A DNA stretch of 45,614 nucleotides from SM23-78 sp041479965. Its GTDB lineage: Archaea > Nanobdellota > Nanobdellia > Woesearchaeales > SM23-78. Below, in pieces: positions 32,796 to 40,069 of this stretch; positions within the stretch are counted from its first letter, which is position 1, and every line of letters starts with the position of its first letter. Where the stretch lies: NCBI GenBank assembly GCA_041479965.1, contig JBGOZE010000004.1, positions 1-45,614 of the forward strand. The letters run 5' to 3'. The notes below the pieces were generated by a model. It was not told the origin of the DNA. It saw only the letters and a list, made by a program, of their open reading frames with translations, and did not search any database. The translations under genes were made by a program, and so were the position numbers.

Positions 32796-34860
32796 TTTTC
32801 AGTCTCTTGGTCTCTGCTAGCAGTCCGTGTCTGATCATGGCCTCTTTGAGTATGGTGTTGATTATCTTGTCATAGCTCATGCCTGCAGTGTAGCAGGCTT
32901 TTGGGAACCTTGAATTCTCCAATGGGTCAGGCATCAAGCCCGGAAGAGCATTTACATCAATCACATTAGGCACTCCATTGCTGTCAAGCCTCATGTCCAT
33001 CCTGCAAAGGTCAACTATGCCAAGGCTATTGTAAGCCCTAAGGGCTACGTCTTCAATCTTCTTTCTCAATTCCTCATCGATTTTTGCAGGGCAGACAACA
33101 GGGTCTACTGGGTTGGTCGGATTGTCCCAATACCATTTTACCTCGTATGAGTCGAACTTGTTGATGCCTGCTGGCAGGTAATCAAAAGTTATCTCTACTA
33201 TAGGTAAGACTCTCGCAGGGTTGTTTCCCAGGATTGAGACTGTGAACTCCCTTCCTTCAAGGTATTCTTCTGCTAATGCTGGCTGCTTGTAGGTGCTGAT
33301 CACGAATTTGACCATCTTCCTGAGCTCTTTCTCATCTTTGACCAATGAGTTGTTCCTTATTCCCTTAGATGAGCCTTCTGCATTAGGCTTAACAATGACA
33401 GGGAAGCTCAGGTTAGGGCTCACTTTCTCATCCCAATGATTGAACAGCTGATAGCTCGGAGTAGGCACTCCGTTATATGATAGTATTTCCTTGGTCCTGG
33501 TCTTGTCAAGAGTTACTGCTTGGGTAAGCACTCCTGAGCCAGTGTAAGGTATTCCTAGCATGTCAAGTATCGCAGGCACCTGGCTCTCTCTTGCTCCTGT
33601 GTTCAGTCCTTCTGCCATGTTGAATACGAAATTGTAATTGCCGTTCTTCATCTTCTCAAAGAAATCCTCGTTAGCTTCAATGAGCTCAACAATATGGCCT
33701 TTCTTCTCCAAGGCGCTCTTGATAGCCACTGGCACTGTGATCTCGTCGAACTCTGCATAAGTATCTTCAGGTTGGTTCTTAGAAGCTTCTTTCTTGAGGT
33801 TGAAAGCGACTGCAATCCTCATCTTGCCGTTGGTAGCCTTCTTCTTTTCCTCTGCAACTTGCAAGGGATTCTTGTACTCCACGAGCTTGCCTTCGAAGTT
33901 CTTCAGGAACAAGCTTTCCTCTGTCCTGTATTGGGAGTATTCTGGGATTAGCGGGATTTTTCCTCCTCCAGGAGCATCCACTACATATTGAGGGATGCAC
34001 ATGCCTGAGGTGAATCCTATGAGCTTGTGCATTATGTTCACTCCTTCCTCTATTGTGGTCCTGAAGTGCTCTGTGCCCTTGACCTGGTCAGCCTGGTACA
34101 AGTAGTAAGGCTTGACTCTCATGGCTATGAGCTTGTGGAATAATTCTTTCAAGACTTTAGGGTCATCATTGATTCCTTTGAGCAATACTGCCTGGTTGGA
34201 CACAGGCATGCCTGCATCCACGAAGAGCTCGCAAGCCCTCTTGCTGTCAGCGGTGATCTCTGTTGGGTGCTCGAAGTGCACGTTGATGAACAATGGATGA
34301 TAGTTCTTGAGCATGTTGACAAGTTCAGGAGTTATCCTTGCTGGCATGGTGCAGGGCACTCTTGTGCCTATCCTGATTATCTCTACATGAGGGATAGCCC
34401 TGATGCTGCTGATAATCCACTCCAAAGTCTCATCATCGAGCATGAGCGGGTCTCCTCCTGAGAGGATGACATCCCTCACCTCCTTGTGCTTGCCGATGTA
34501 ATCAATAGCGTTCCGTATCATGTCCTTGGTTATCACTACTTCCTTGCCTACTTTTCTCTTCCTGGTGCAGAACCTGCAGTACATGGCGCACTTGTTGCTT
34601 ACTAATAATAATACTCTGTCAGGGTACCTGTGCACTAAGCAAGGCACAGGAGTGTACTCCTCTTCCAATAAAGGGTCTTCATCATTCACTGTGTCCTGAA
34701 GCTCTTTCAGGTCAGGGATGCACTGCTTCCATATAGGGTCATCCTTCTCATTGATAAGACCTAGATAATATTCAGATATTTTCATAGGATAGACTTTCCT
34801 GACCTTCTGGATGTCATCCATGCATTCAGGAAACTTCTGGTAAAACTCTCTTAAGTTCAT
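32764..34860 (-). CDS. Lysine 2,3-aminomutase fused to an ATP-grasp (Ddl-like) ligase
   Basis: A 698-aa two-domain protein. Residues 1-340 are a radical SAM aminomutase: Cys91/95/98 (CAMYCRFC), SGGDP, HFRT, and VVDAPGGGKIPLIP with the PLP Lys301. Asp258 and Asp295 stand where lysine 2,3-aminomutase holds the epsilon-amine, favouring lysine over glutamate as substrate. Residues 347-698 are a full Ddl-type ATP-grasp domain (KPNAEGSSKGI with Lys491, DMRLD, VIDVNALPG). The zinc Cys tail of bacterial aminomutase is absent. ATG 34860 follows GGAGG inside the end of the 44-codon ORF. The fusion suggests that beta-lysine is passed directly to a ligase. Confidence 0.9.
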   Translation of the reverse strand: MNLREFYQKFPECMDDIQKVRKVYPMKISEYYLGLINEKDDPIWKQCIPDLKELQDTVNDEDPLLEEEYTPVPCLVHRYPDRVLLLVSNKCAMYCRFCTRKRKVGKEVVITKDMIRNAIDYIGKHKEVRDVILSGGDPLMLDDETLEWIISSIRAIPHVEIIRIGTRVPCTMPARITPELVNMLKNYHPLFINVHFEHPTEITADSKRACELFVDAGMPVSNQAVLLKGINDDPKVLKELFHKLIAMRVKPYYLYQADQVKGTEHFRTTIEEGVNIMHKLIGFTSGMCIPQYVVDAPGGGKIPLIPEYSQYRTEESLFLKNFEGKLVEYKNPLQVAEEKKKATNGKMRIAVAFNLKKEASKNQPEDTYAEFDEITVPVAIKSALEKKGHIVELIEANEDFFEKMKNGNYNFVFNMAEGLNTGARESQVPAILDMLGIPYTGSGVLTQAVTLDKTRTKEILSYNGVPTPSYQLFNHWDEKVSPNLSFPVIVKPNAEGSSKGIRNNSLVKDEKELRKMVKFVISTYKQPALAEEYLEGREFTVSILGNNPARVLPIVEITFDYLPAGINKFDSYEVKWYWDNPTNPVDPVVCPAKIDEELRKKIEDVALRAYNSLGIVDLCRMDMRLDSNGVPNVIDVNALPGLMPDPLENSRFPKACYTAGMSYDKIINTILKEAMIRHGLLAETKRLKNESRNSVQHS

Positions 34861-34868
34861 GGTATATC

Positions 34869-35003
34869 TCAAGCCTCCGGTTTTTTATCTAGAATTATGA
34901 CGCTCTGCATAGCCAAGGCTAAGTAAGATGATGGTGTGAGAACGCCCGGACTATCGCCAGGTTCTTCATCAGTTGGTTCAGAAACACTAGAAGTATTGTT
35001 CAT
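34869..35003 (-). CDS. 44-aa peptide gene upstream of aminomutase-ligase (candidate substrate)
   Basis: ATG 35003 to TGA 34869-34871, eight bases before the aminomutase start. The N-terminal 20 residues are acidic and Ser/Pro/Gly-rich (SEPTDEEPGDSPG). The C-terminal half is hydrophobic (SSYLALAMQSVIILDKKPEA). Its S-V-I-I-L-D-K resembles the end of the 31-aa peptide. The last codons contain the GGAGG used by the next gene. No CxxC or double-glycine site. I infer a leader-core precursor or carrier protein, but a regulatory leader peptide is possible. Confidence 0.45.
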   Translation of the reverse strand: MNNTSSVSEPTDEEPGDSPGVLTPSSYLALAMQSVIILDKKPEA

Positions 35004-35328
35004 GTTGTATTAGTAGTTGTTTCTACAAGGTCACCCAAAGCGTGTTGTTGTTTTTTGACTCTTTTTTTTCTCGCCTATAAATTTTTTTATATCAATTATA
35101 TGAAGAACTTCATATTTAAATATTTCGCTTTTGAATTTTCCAAAAATTTTTTGAAAAATTGTTTGCGCTATTGAAAATAACCTTTTTGTCAGAATTTTTC
35201 CGACGATTTTCCCTAAACTGATTAAATTTTTAAGTTATGGCAGGAAAGTTCTAGTCTTTTGGGCTTTCACATTGCTTCCTGTTTGCTTGTCAAAAAGTTT
35301 TTATATCCCAAGCATCAAAGATTAGCTC
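35004..35328. promoter_or_regulatory. AT-rich divergent promoter region
   Basis: This 325-base gap separates the minus-strand peptide/aminomutase operon from the plus-strand C39-like gene. On the minus strand AAATTTATAGGC (about 35074-35084) could start the operon near 35051, leaving a leader of about 50 nt with GGGTGACC. A palindromic ATATTTAAATAT is at 35112-35123. An AT-rich inverted repeat (AATTTTCC to GAAAAATT) lies near 35134-35160. On the plus strand TTTTTATATC at 35298-35307 serves the C39 gene. I see no coding frame. Confidence 0.5.
35298..35307 (+). promoter_or_regulatory. TATA box of C39-like peptidase gene
   Basis: TTTTTATATC, centred about 26.5 bases before ATG 35329. A leaderless transcript is expected. 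Confidence 0.55.
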
Positions 35329-35778
35329 ATGCAAACTCTCTATCACAGGCAGCAGAAGTTCAACACCTGCGGAGCAGCATGCCTGCGCATGGCGCTTGAG
35401 AGCTTCGGCATGAAGAAATCTGAGAAGCAACTGACAGCTGTGCTCAAGACTAACATCCTCAGAGGAACCTTGCACAAGAACCTCATAAAAGCTGCTTGGC
35501 TGTTTGACCTCCGCTATGTTACATTCAGCAACGCCACTATCAAGGATTTGAAGGATTTCCAAGAGAAAGGCTACACAATAATAGTTTCCTATCGTCCTCC
35601 AGAGGATTTCTACCATTACGCTGTGCTCAAAGCAATTGATGACAAGCACATCTACCTCTATGATCCCTGGTACGGCCCTCTCACCAAGTATGAGCTCAAG
35701 GATTTTGTGGCTAGATGGAAGAGTAACCCCCTCTTTGAGAAGAAGAAGAAGAGATGGTTCCTGGCGATGAAGAAGTGA
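35329..35778 (+). CDS. C39-like (papain-fold) cysteine peptidase, stand-alone
   Basis: A 149-aa protein. Cys14 in NTCGAACLRM with Gln8 before it, His96 in DFYHYAVLKAI and Asp112 in YDPWYG make the C39 triad and oxyanion residue. It has no ATP-binding cassette or membrane part, so it is a soluble, free-standing domain. C39 domains often remove leader peptides from ribosomal peptides. It is divergent from, and next to, the aminomutase/ATP-grasp locus with its two short ORFs, which makes a link plausible. The gene ends with basic KKKKR. Confidence 0.8.
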   Translation: MQTLYHRQQKFNTCGAACLRMALESFGMKKSEKQLTAVLKTNILRGTLHKNLIKAAWLFDLRYVTFSNATIKDLKDFQEKGYTIIVSYRPPEDFYHYAVLKAIDDKHIYLYDPWYGPLTKYELKDFVARWKSNPLFEKKKKRWFLAMKK

Positions 35779-35833
35779 TTCTTGGCATTTCATAGCAACC
35801 TTTAAAAAAGCCTATATATTATTAGTATATATA

Positions 35834-37192
35834 ATGGCACTTAAAGTCTATAATACGCTTGGAAGGAAGAAGGAGAGCTTCAAGCCCTTGGTAGAGGGCA
35901 AAGTGAATATGTTCGTGTGCGGACCTACTGTGTACGACTATCCTCATCTTGGCCATGCCAAGACTTACACCCAGTTTGACTTCATAGCAAGATACCTAAG
36001 AAAGAAAGGATTTGAGGTTTTCTATCTTCAGAACATAACTGATATTGATGACAAGATAATAACCAGGGCTAAGGATGCTGGCTTGAGCCTGGAGGAGCTT
36101 GCAAGGAAGTTTGAGAACATCTACAAGGAAGACATGACGAGCCTGCACAACACTGCAGTCACCCAGTATGCCAGGGCCACTGAGCACATAAATGAGATAG
36201 TAAGCCAGATAAAAACTCTCATCAGCAAAGGATTTGTTTACAAGATCAATGACGGCTATTACTATGACCTCAAGAAGTTCCCAGAGTACGGAAAATTATC
36301 AGGAAGAAAAGAATCGCAAGATAATGATGCTGTGTCAAGGATTGACGAGAACACCAGCAAGAGGAACAAGGGAGATTTCTGCCTTTGGAAGTTCTACAAG
36401 GAAGGCGACCCGTTCTGGGACACAGAGCTAGGCAAGGGCAGGCCTGGCTGGCACATCGAGGACACTGCAATCACAGAGCACTTCTTTGGCCAGCAATACG
36501 ACCTTCACGGAGGAGCAATTGACCTCATATTCCCTCATCACGAGGCAGAGATCGCCCAGCAAGAAGCAGCCTCTGGCAAGAAGCCTTTTGTCAGGTACTG
36601 GCTGCACACAGGATTCCTCAACATCAACTCAGCTAAGATGAGCAAGAGCAAGCACAACTTCCTGACAGTAAGGGATGCTTTGAATACTTATGATTACAGG
36701 ACTTTGAGGTTCTTCTTCCTCAGCAACCATTACAGGACCACCCTTGACTTCACGCCAGAAGTGCTTGAGCAGTCAAGGAACGGCTTGCAGAGGCTGAAAG
36801 ACTTCACAGCGACCATAAAAGCTGATTATGATGACAAGGAGCACAGGGCTGCGATCACAGAGTTCAGCCACAAGTTCTACACCTCCCTTGATGATGACTT
36901 TGACACTCCCAATGCCCTGGCAGCATTGTTTGACTTTGTCAGGCAAGCCAACACCAAAGGAAAGCCAGGCAAGAGAGTTTACTCGCTGATGAAGGAAGTT
37001 GATGAGCTCTTTGACTTCATTAGCTTTGACCAAGGAGGAGTTGGCGATGAGATTGAGGGATTGGTGCAGAAAAGGGAAGAAGCAAGGAAGAGCAAGGACT
37101 TCAAGCTCTCAGACAAGCTCAGGGATGAACTCAAGGCCAAAGGCTATGTTGTCGAGGATACTAAGGAAGGCCCGAGGCTCAAGAAGCTTTAA
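35834..37192 (+). CDS. cysS: Cysteinyl-tRNA synthetase
   Basis: A 452-aa class I synthetase. VCGPTVYDYPHLGHAKTY has the zinc Cys and the HIGH-like HLGH. GWHIEDTAI and HHEAEIAQ give the other zinc ligands, and KMSKSKHN is the KMSKS loop. The C-terminal helical domain (DALRFFF to RDELKAKGY) is full length. It charges tRNA-Cys. A TTTAAAAAAG box is about 30 bases before the ATG. Confidence 0.97.
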   Translation: MALKVYNTLGRKKESFKPLVEGKVNMFVCGPTVYDYPHLGHAKTYTQFDFIARYLRKKGFEVFYLQNITDIDDKIITRAKDAGLSLEELARKFENIYKEDMTSLHNTAVTQYARATEHINEIVSQIKTLISKGFVYKINDGYYYDLKKFPEYGKLSGRKESQDNDAVSRIDENTSKRNKGDFCLWKFYKEGDPFWDTELGKGRPGWHIEDTAITEHFFGQQYDLHGGAIDLIFPHHEAEIAQQEAASGKKPFVRYWLHTGFLNINSAKMSKSKHNFLTVRDALNTYDYRTLRFFFLSNHYRTTLDFTPEVLEQSRNGLQRLKDFTATIKADYDDKEHRAAITEFSHKFYTSLDDDFDTPNALAALFDFVRQANTKGKPGKRVYSLMKEVDELFDFISFDQGGVGDEIEGLVQKREEARKSKDFKLSDKLRDELKAKGYVVEDTKEGPRLKKL

Positions 37193-37249
37193 AACATAAA
37201 CTATTTAAACAATTTCTTTTTCATATCGTCTAATAGAATAATAGGAGAT

Positions 37250-37380
37250 GCCTCCATAGCTTAGCGGTGGAGCTCGCGGCTGTTACACGTAGGCCTTCAG
37301 GCCGAGTGCGCCAGAAATGGTACATTTCTGAGCGAAGTGCTGAAACCGCGCGGTCGTCGGTTCAAATCCGGCTGGAGGCG
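37250..37380 (+). tRNA. tRNA-Asn (GTT) with one intron
   Basis: Acceptor GCCTCCA pairs with TGGAGGC (37373-37379), discriminator G. D-stem GCTT/GAGC-type pairing, anticodon stem CGCGG/CCGCG, loop CT-GTT-A-A with anticodon GTT at 37282-37284, variable CGGTC, T-stem GTCGG/CCGGC with loop TTCAAAT. Removing 37286-37344 gives a 72-base mature tRNA. CCA is not encoded. Confidence 0.93.
37286..37344 (+). other. Intron of tRNA-Asn (59 nt, position 37/38)
   Basis: Inserted after the base 3' of the anticodon, the usual archaeal site. It folds on its own: GGCC-TTCA-GGCC and CAGAAAT-GGTAC-ATTTCTG stems. Cut by the archaeal splicing endonuclease. The exact ends could move by one base. Confidence 0.85.
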
Positions 37381-37426
37381 TTCATTTGGGCCCGTAGCTT
37401 AGCCTGGCTGGAGCACACGACTGATA

Positions 37427-37457
37427 TTAGTTTGCCAATCTGGCAAGCCAGCTAGAC
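37427..37457 (+). other. First intron of tRNA-Ile (31 nt, position 37/38)
   Basis: After A37 (37426). TTAG (37427-37430) can pair with CTAG (37452-37455), the short helix expected of a bulge-helix-bulge, with an inner stem TTGCCA/TGGCAA. Confidence 0.85.
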
Positions 37458-37465
37458 ATCGTGAG

Positions 37466-37497
37466 TGTTAAAAGTCAACCTTTTAACGCCGACAAGG
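37466..37497 (+). other. Second, variable-region intron of tRNA-Ile (about 32 nt)
   Basis: Between base 43 (37463) and the T-stem (37501) lie 37 bases instead of 5. An 8-bp stem GTTAAAAG/CTTTTAAC (37467-37474 with 37480-37487) sits inside. Leaving AG + GTC gives a normal five-base variable loop. The exact splice points are uncertain by a few bases. Confidence 0.7.
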
Positions 37498-37525
37498 GTC
37501 CGGGGTTCAACTCTCCGCGGGCCCA

Positions 37526-37693
37526 TTATATTTTAATTCCCTGAATGATTTAGAATATCCTAATTTTAAAAGGATTTCATTCAAGAGTTTTTCTAGCTTT
37601 TTGCTCTCTTCCACACCTAATTTGGTCATATAAAGTCCAGTGTTCCTATTAATTCACAACTTTTTTTAATAGGAGCATAAACCTTCTTCTTTC
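37526..37693 (+). other. Gap between tRNA genes and helicase gene
   Basis: AT-rich. A CTTTTTTTAATAGG box lies about 30 bases before the helicase ATG, suggesting that gene has its own promoter. I see no remnant of the missing helicase N-terminus. A weak minus-strand frame from 37629 runs into the tRNA and is not called. Confidence 0.4.
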
Positions 37694-39307
37694 ATGCAAA
37701 AAACCCTCAAGATTAAGCACGTGCATGAGCACGCTGTGCTCAACATCTGCCTGGACACTCTTGATAGGAAGAAGCAGGCTCTTGTGTTTGTCAATACTAA
37801 GAGCAGCGCAGAGGCTGAGGCTGAGCGCATTGCTGCAAAGGTCAAAGTCAGCGCTGATGATATGGAAAAGTTTGAGGAGCTGAGCCAGAAAATCCTTGAT
37901 GTGCTTGACAGGCCCACCAAGCAGTGCCAGCGTTTGGCTTTGTGCGCCAAGAAAGGAGTGGCTTTCCATCATGCAGGCTTGCACTCCCAGCAAAGGGAGT
38001 TGATAGAGGATAATTTCAGGAACGGAACAATAAAGATTATCTGCGCGACCCCAACGCTTGCATACGGGTTAAATTTGCCAGCTTTCAGGGTAGTTGTGCG
38101 CGACCTTAAGCGCTTCTCATCGCCAAGAGGCATGGCCTATATTCCTGTTTTGGAGTTCTTGCAGTTCTGCGGAAGAGCAGGAAGACCTGATTTCAATGAT
38201 GAATACGGAGAAGCCATCTGCCTTGCTGAGACTGAGGGTGAGAAAGAGAAGATTTTCAGGACTTACATCGATGGAGAGCCTGAGGAGATCTTGAGCAAGC
38301 TGGCTGTTGAGCCTGTTCTCAGGACTTATGTTCTTAGCCTGATAGCAACTGATTATGCTACCACAAAAAAAGGTCTCATGGACTTCTTCAAGAAGACTTT
38401 CTACGCCCACCAGTTCGGTGATGTTAAGGAGTTAGAGGAGATAATCACAAGAATCCTGAAAGCTTTGCAAGAATGGGAGTTCCTGAATATAAGAGAAGTT
38501 GAGAACAAGGAAGATAAAAAGGATGATAGGGAAAGCAAGGAGAAGGGAAAGACTATCGAGCTCGAAGCAACTCTTCTCGGCCAGAGAGTGAGCCAGCTCT
38601 ACCTGGACCCTTACACAGCACACTACCTAATAACTTGCATGAGAAGGGCCGAGGGCAAGATAATCAAGGACTTCTCATTCCTACAGATGGTATCCTACAC
38701 TCTTGAGCTCAGGCCTTTGCTCAATGTCAAGGTGAGCGAATACGAGCAGATAGAGGAGACAGCTAATCTTTTCAGTTCATCCATCCTCAGCCTTGAGCCG
38801 AGCATGTTTGAGTCAGAATACGAGGACTACATCAAGAGCATCAAGACAGCAAGTTTCTTCCATGAATGGATCAACGAAGTTGATGAGGAATTGTTGCTTG
38901 AGAAGTTCAACATCCGCCCAGGAGAGACAAGAGTAAAGCTTCACCTAGCCGACTGGCTGCTGTATTCTTCAGAAGACATGTGCAAGCTCACCAAGATGCA
39001 CGGGCTCATAAAGGAAATAGCCAAGCTAAGGATGAGGTTGGCTTATGGAGCAAAAGAAGAGCTGCTGCCATTGCTAAGGCTCAAGAATATCGGAAGGATA
39101 AGAGCCAGGAAGCTATTCAACAACAAGATAAAGAGCATCGAGGATGTGAAGGGCGCAGACCTTTCCTTGCTAACGCAGCTCATAGGAAAGCAAGTTGCTT
39201 TGTCAATCAAGAAGCAGGTTGGCGAGGACTTGCGAGAAGAGAAAGTGCAGGTGAAAGAGAGCAAGAGAAGAGGACAGACTGCGCTCGGAAGGTATGATGA
39301 GGAATAG
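37694..39307 (+). CDS. Hel308-like helicase lacking the RecA1 (Walker A/DEAD) domain
   Basis: A 537-aa protein that begins where RecA2 of Ski2-type helicases begins: QALVFVNTKSSAEAEAERIA (motif IV region), HHAGL, ATPTLAYGLNLPA (motif V) and QFCGRAGRP (motif VI with the arginine finger). Winged-helix and ratchet domains follow, and the end has a helix-hairpin-helix (LRLKNIGRIRARKLF). The whole first RecA domain (about 200 residues with Walker A and B) is absent; an in-frame TAG lies just upstream. Either the N-terminal half is encoded elsewhere or this is a non-helicase remnant. The reading frame is intact for 1.6 kb, which argues against recent decay. Confidence 0.85.
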   Translation: MQKTLKIKHVHEHAVLNICLDTLDRKKQALVFVNTKSSAEAEAERIAAKVKVSADDMEKFEELSQKILDVLDRPTKQCQRLALCAKKGVAFHHAGLHSQQRELIEDNFRNGTIKIICATPTLAYGLNLPAFRVVVRDLKRFSSPRGMAYIPVLEFLQFCGRAGRPDFNDEYGEAICLAETEGEKEKIFRTYIDGEPEEILSKLAVEPVLRTYVLSLIATDYATTKKGLMDFFKKTFYAHQFGDVKELEEIITRILKALQEWEFLNIREVENKEDKKDDRESKEKGKTIELEATLLGQRVSQLYLDPYTAHYLITCMRRAEGKIIKDFSFLQMVSYTLELRPLLNVKVSEYEQIEETANLFSSSILSLEPSMFESEYEDYIKSIKTASFFHEWINEVDEELLLEKFNIRPGETRVKLHLADWLLYSSEDMCKLTKMHGLIKEIAKLRMRLAYGAKEELLPLLRLKNIGRIRARKLFNNKIKSIEDVKGADLSLLTQLIGKQVALSIKKQVGEDLREEKVQVKESKRRGQTALGRYDEE

Positions 39308-39350
39308 GTTTTCAGAAAATTTTATTAAGCTAGCCTGATTTCTTTTTCCT

Positions 39351-40052
39351 ATGGAAAAAATAGTTGTCATAGATTTTTCAGGTACTCTGATTAAACCATT
39401 TGTTGCTGAAGAGGCAAACCTTAAACGCTATGAAATACTTGGAATTTCAATCCCTTCTAAGGAGGAGCACCAAAGGATGCATGGCACCAAGGAACATTAT
39501 GACATTATCAGAAAACACATTTCAGAGGACTATGGCATTACAGACGATATGAAGGTAGGATTTGTCCAGAATTATGATGATGAGATTATGCTTTCAGGCA
39601 AGGACATTAAGACCATGATTATGACTGACCTGTTCAGGAATGCAATGTACTTGGTCGCCAAGAAGCATGGCAAGATGATTTATGCAGATGGTATTCTGGA
39701 TGCGTTAAAAATAATTCGGGGAAGAGGTTTTAAGCTGGCCATTGTGTCTGGCATTAGAAAAGACATAATCACAGGCATGCTTGCAATTACTAGTTGCCCT
39801 ATCAAATTCGATTATATTTATGGTCAGGACCCTGTGCTGAGCAGAGATGATAATGTTCAACTGAATAATGAGCTTGCAAAGCATGGAAAAATCAGTTATA
39901 TTATCGGGGACAAATTAGATGACTTGGTACCTGCGAGAAAACTAGGGGCAAAATCTATTTTTGTTAGCTGGGGGCATGCTTCTGGCGGAGAGAAAGAGTT
40001 TGCAGATTATTCTATAAGCAACCCTAAGGATTTAGAGAAGATAATAAAATAA
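39351..40052 (+). CDS. HAD-superfamily hydrolase with DxS in motif I
   Basis: A 233-aa protein. Motif I is VIDFSGTLI with nucleophile Asp8; the second acid is Ser10. Motif II Ser is in LAIVSGI, and motif IV is IGDKLDDLVPA. The cap region (about 20-110) is helical. Like the HAD at 8889-9515 it lacks the general acid of standard phosphatases. Base use is more AT-rich than its neighbours. TTTTATTAAG is centred about 26 bases before the ATG. Substrate unknown. Confidence 0.8.
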   Translation: MEKIVVIDFSGTLIKPFVAEEANLKRYEILGISIPSKEEHQRMHGTKEHYDIIRKHISEDYGITDDMKVGFVQNYDDEIMLSGKDIKTMIMTDLFRNAMYLVAKKHGKMIYADGILDALKIIRGRGFKLAIVSGIRKDIITGMLAITSCPIKFDYIYGQDPVLSRDDNVQLNNELAKHGKISYIIGDKLDDLVPARKLGAKSIFVSWGHASGGEKEFADYSISNPKDLEKIIK

Positions 40053-40069
40053 ATACTTCTGTTTTAGGT

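Larger units (their letters stand above)
37388..37525 (+). tRNA. tRNA-Ile (GAT), apparently with two introns
   Basis: Acceptor GGGCCCG (37388-37394) pairs perfectly with CGGGCCC (37518-37524), discriminator A. Anticodon stem CACGA/TCGTG, loop CT-GAT-A-A with anticodon GAT at 37423-37425. T-stem CGGGG/CTCCG with loop TTCAACT. Two inserts break the body: 31 bases at 37/38, and about 32 extra bases in the variable region. Removing both gives about 75 bases. The gene lies 7 bases after tRNA-Asn, so the two share a transcript. Confidence 0.9.

Noticed and set aside
35112..35160. AT-rich palindromes in the divergent intergenic region as an origin of replication
   Set aside because: No Cdc6/Orc1 gene or repeated origin box is nearby. 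Such palindromes are common in AT-rich promoter DNA.
37530..37629. Minus-strand frame from ATG 37629 next to tRNA-Ile
   Set aside because: It reads into the tRNA gene and out through its intron. It has no well-placed promoter and no recognisable product.
37250..37693. Integrated element at the tRNA genes
   Set aside because: No integrase and no repeated tRNA end were found downstream, and the flanking genes look chromosomal.
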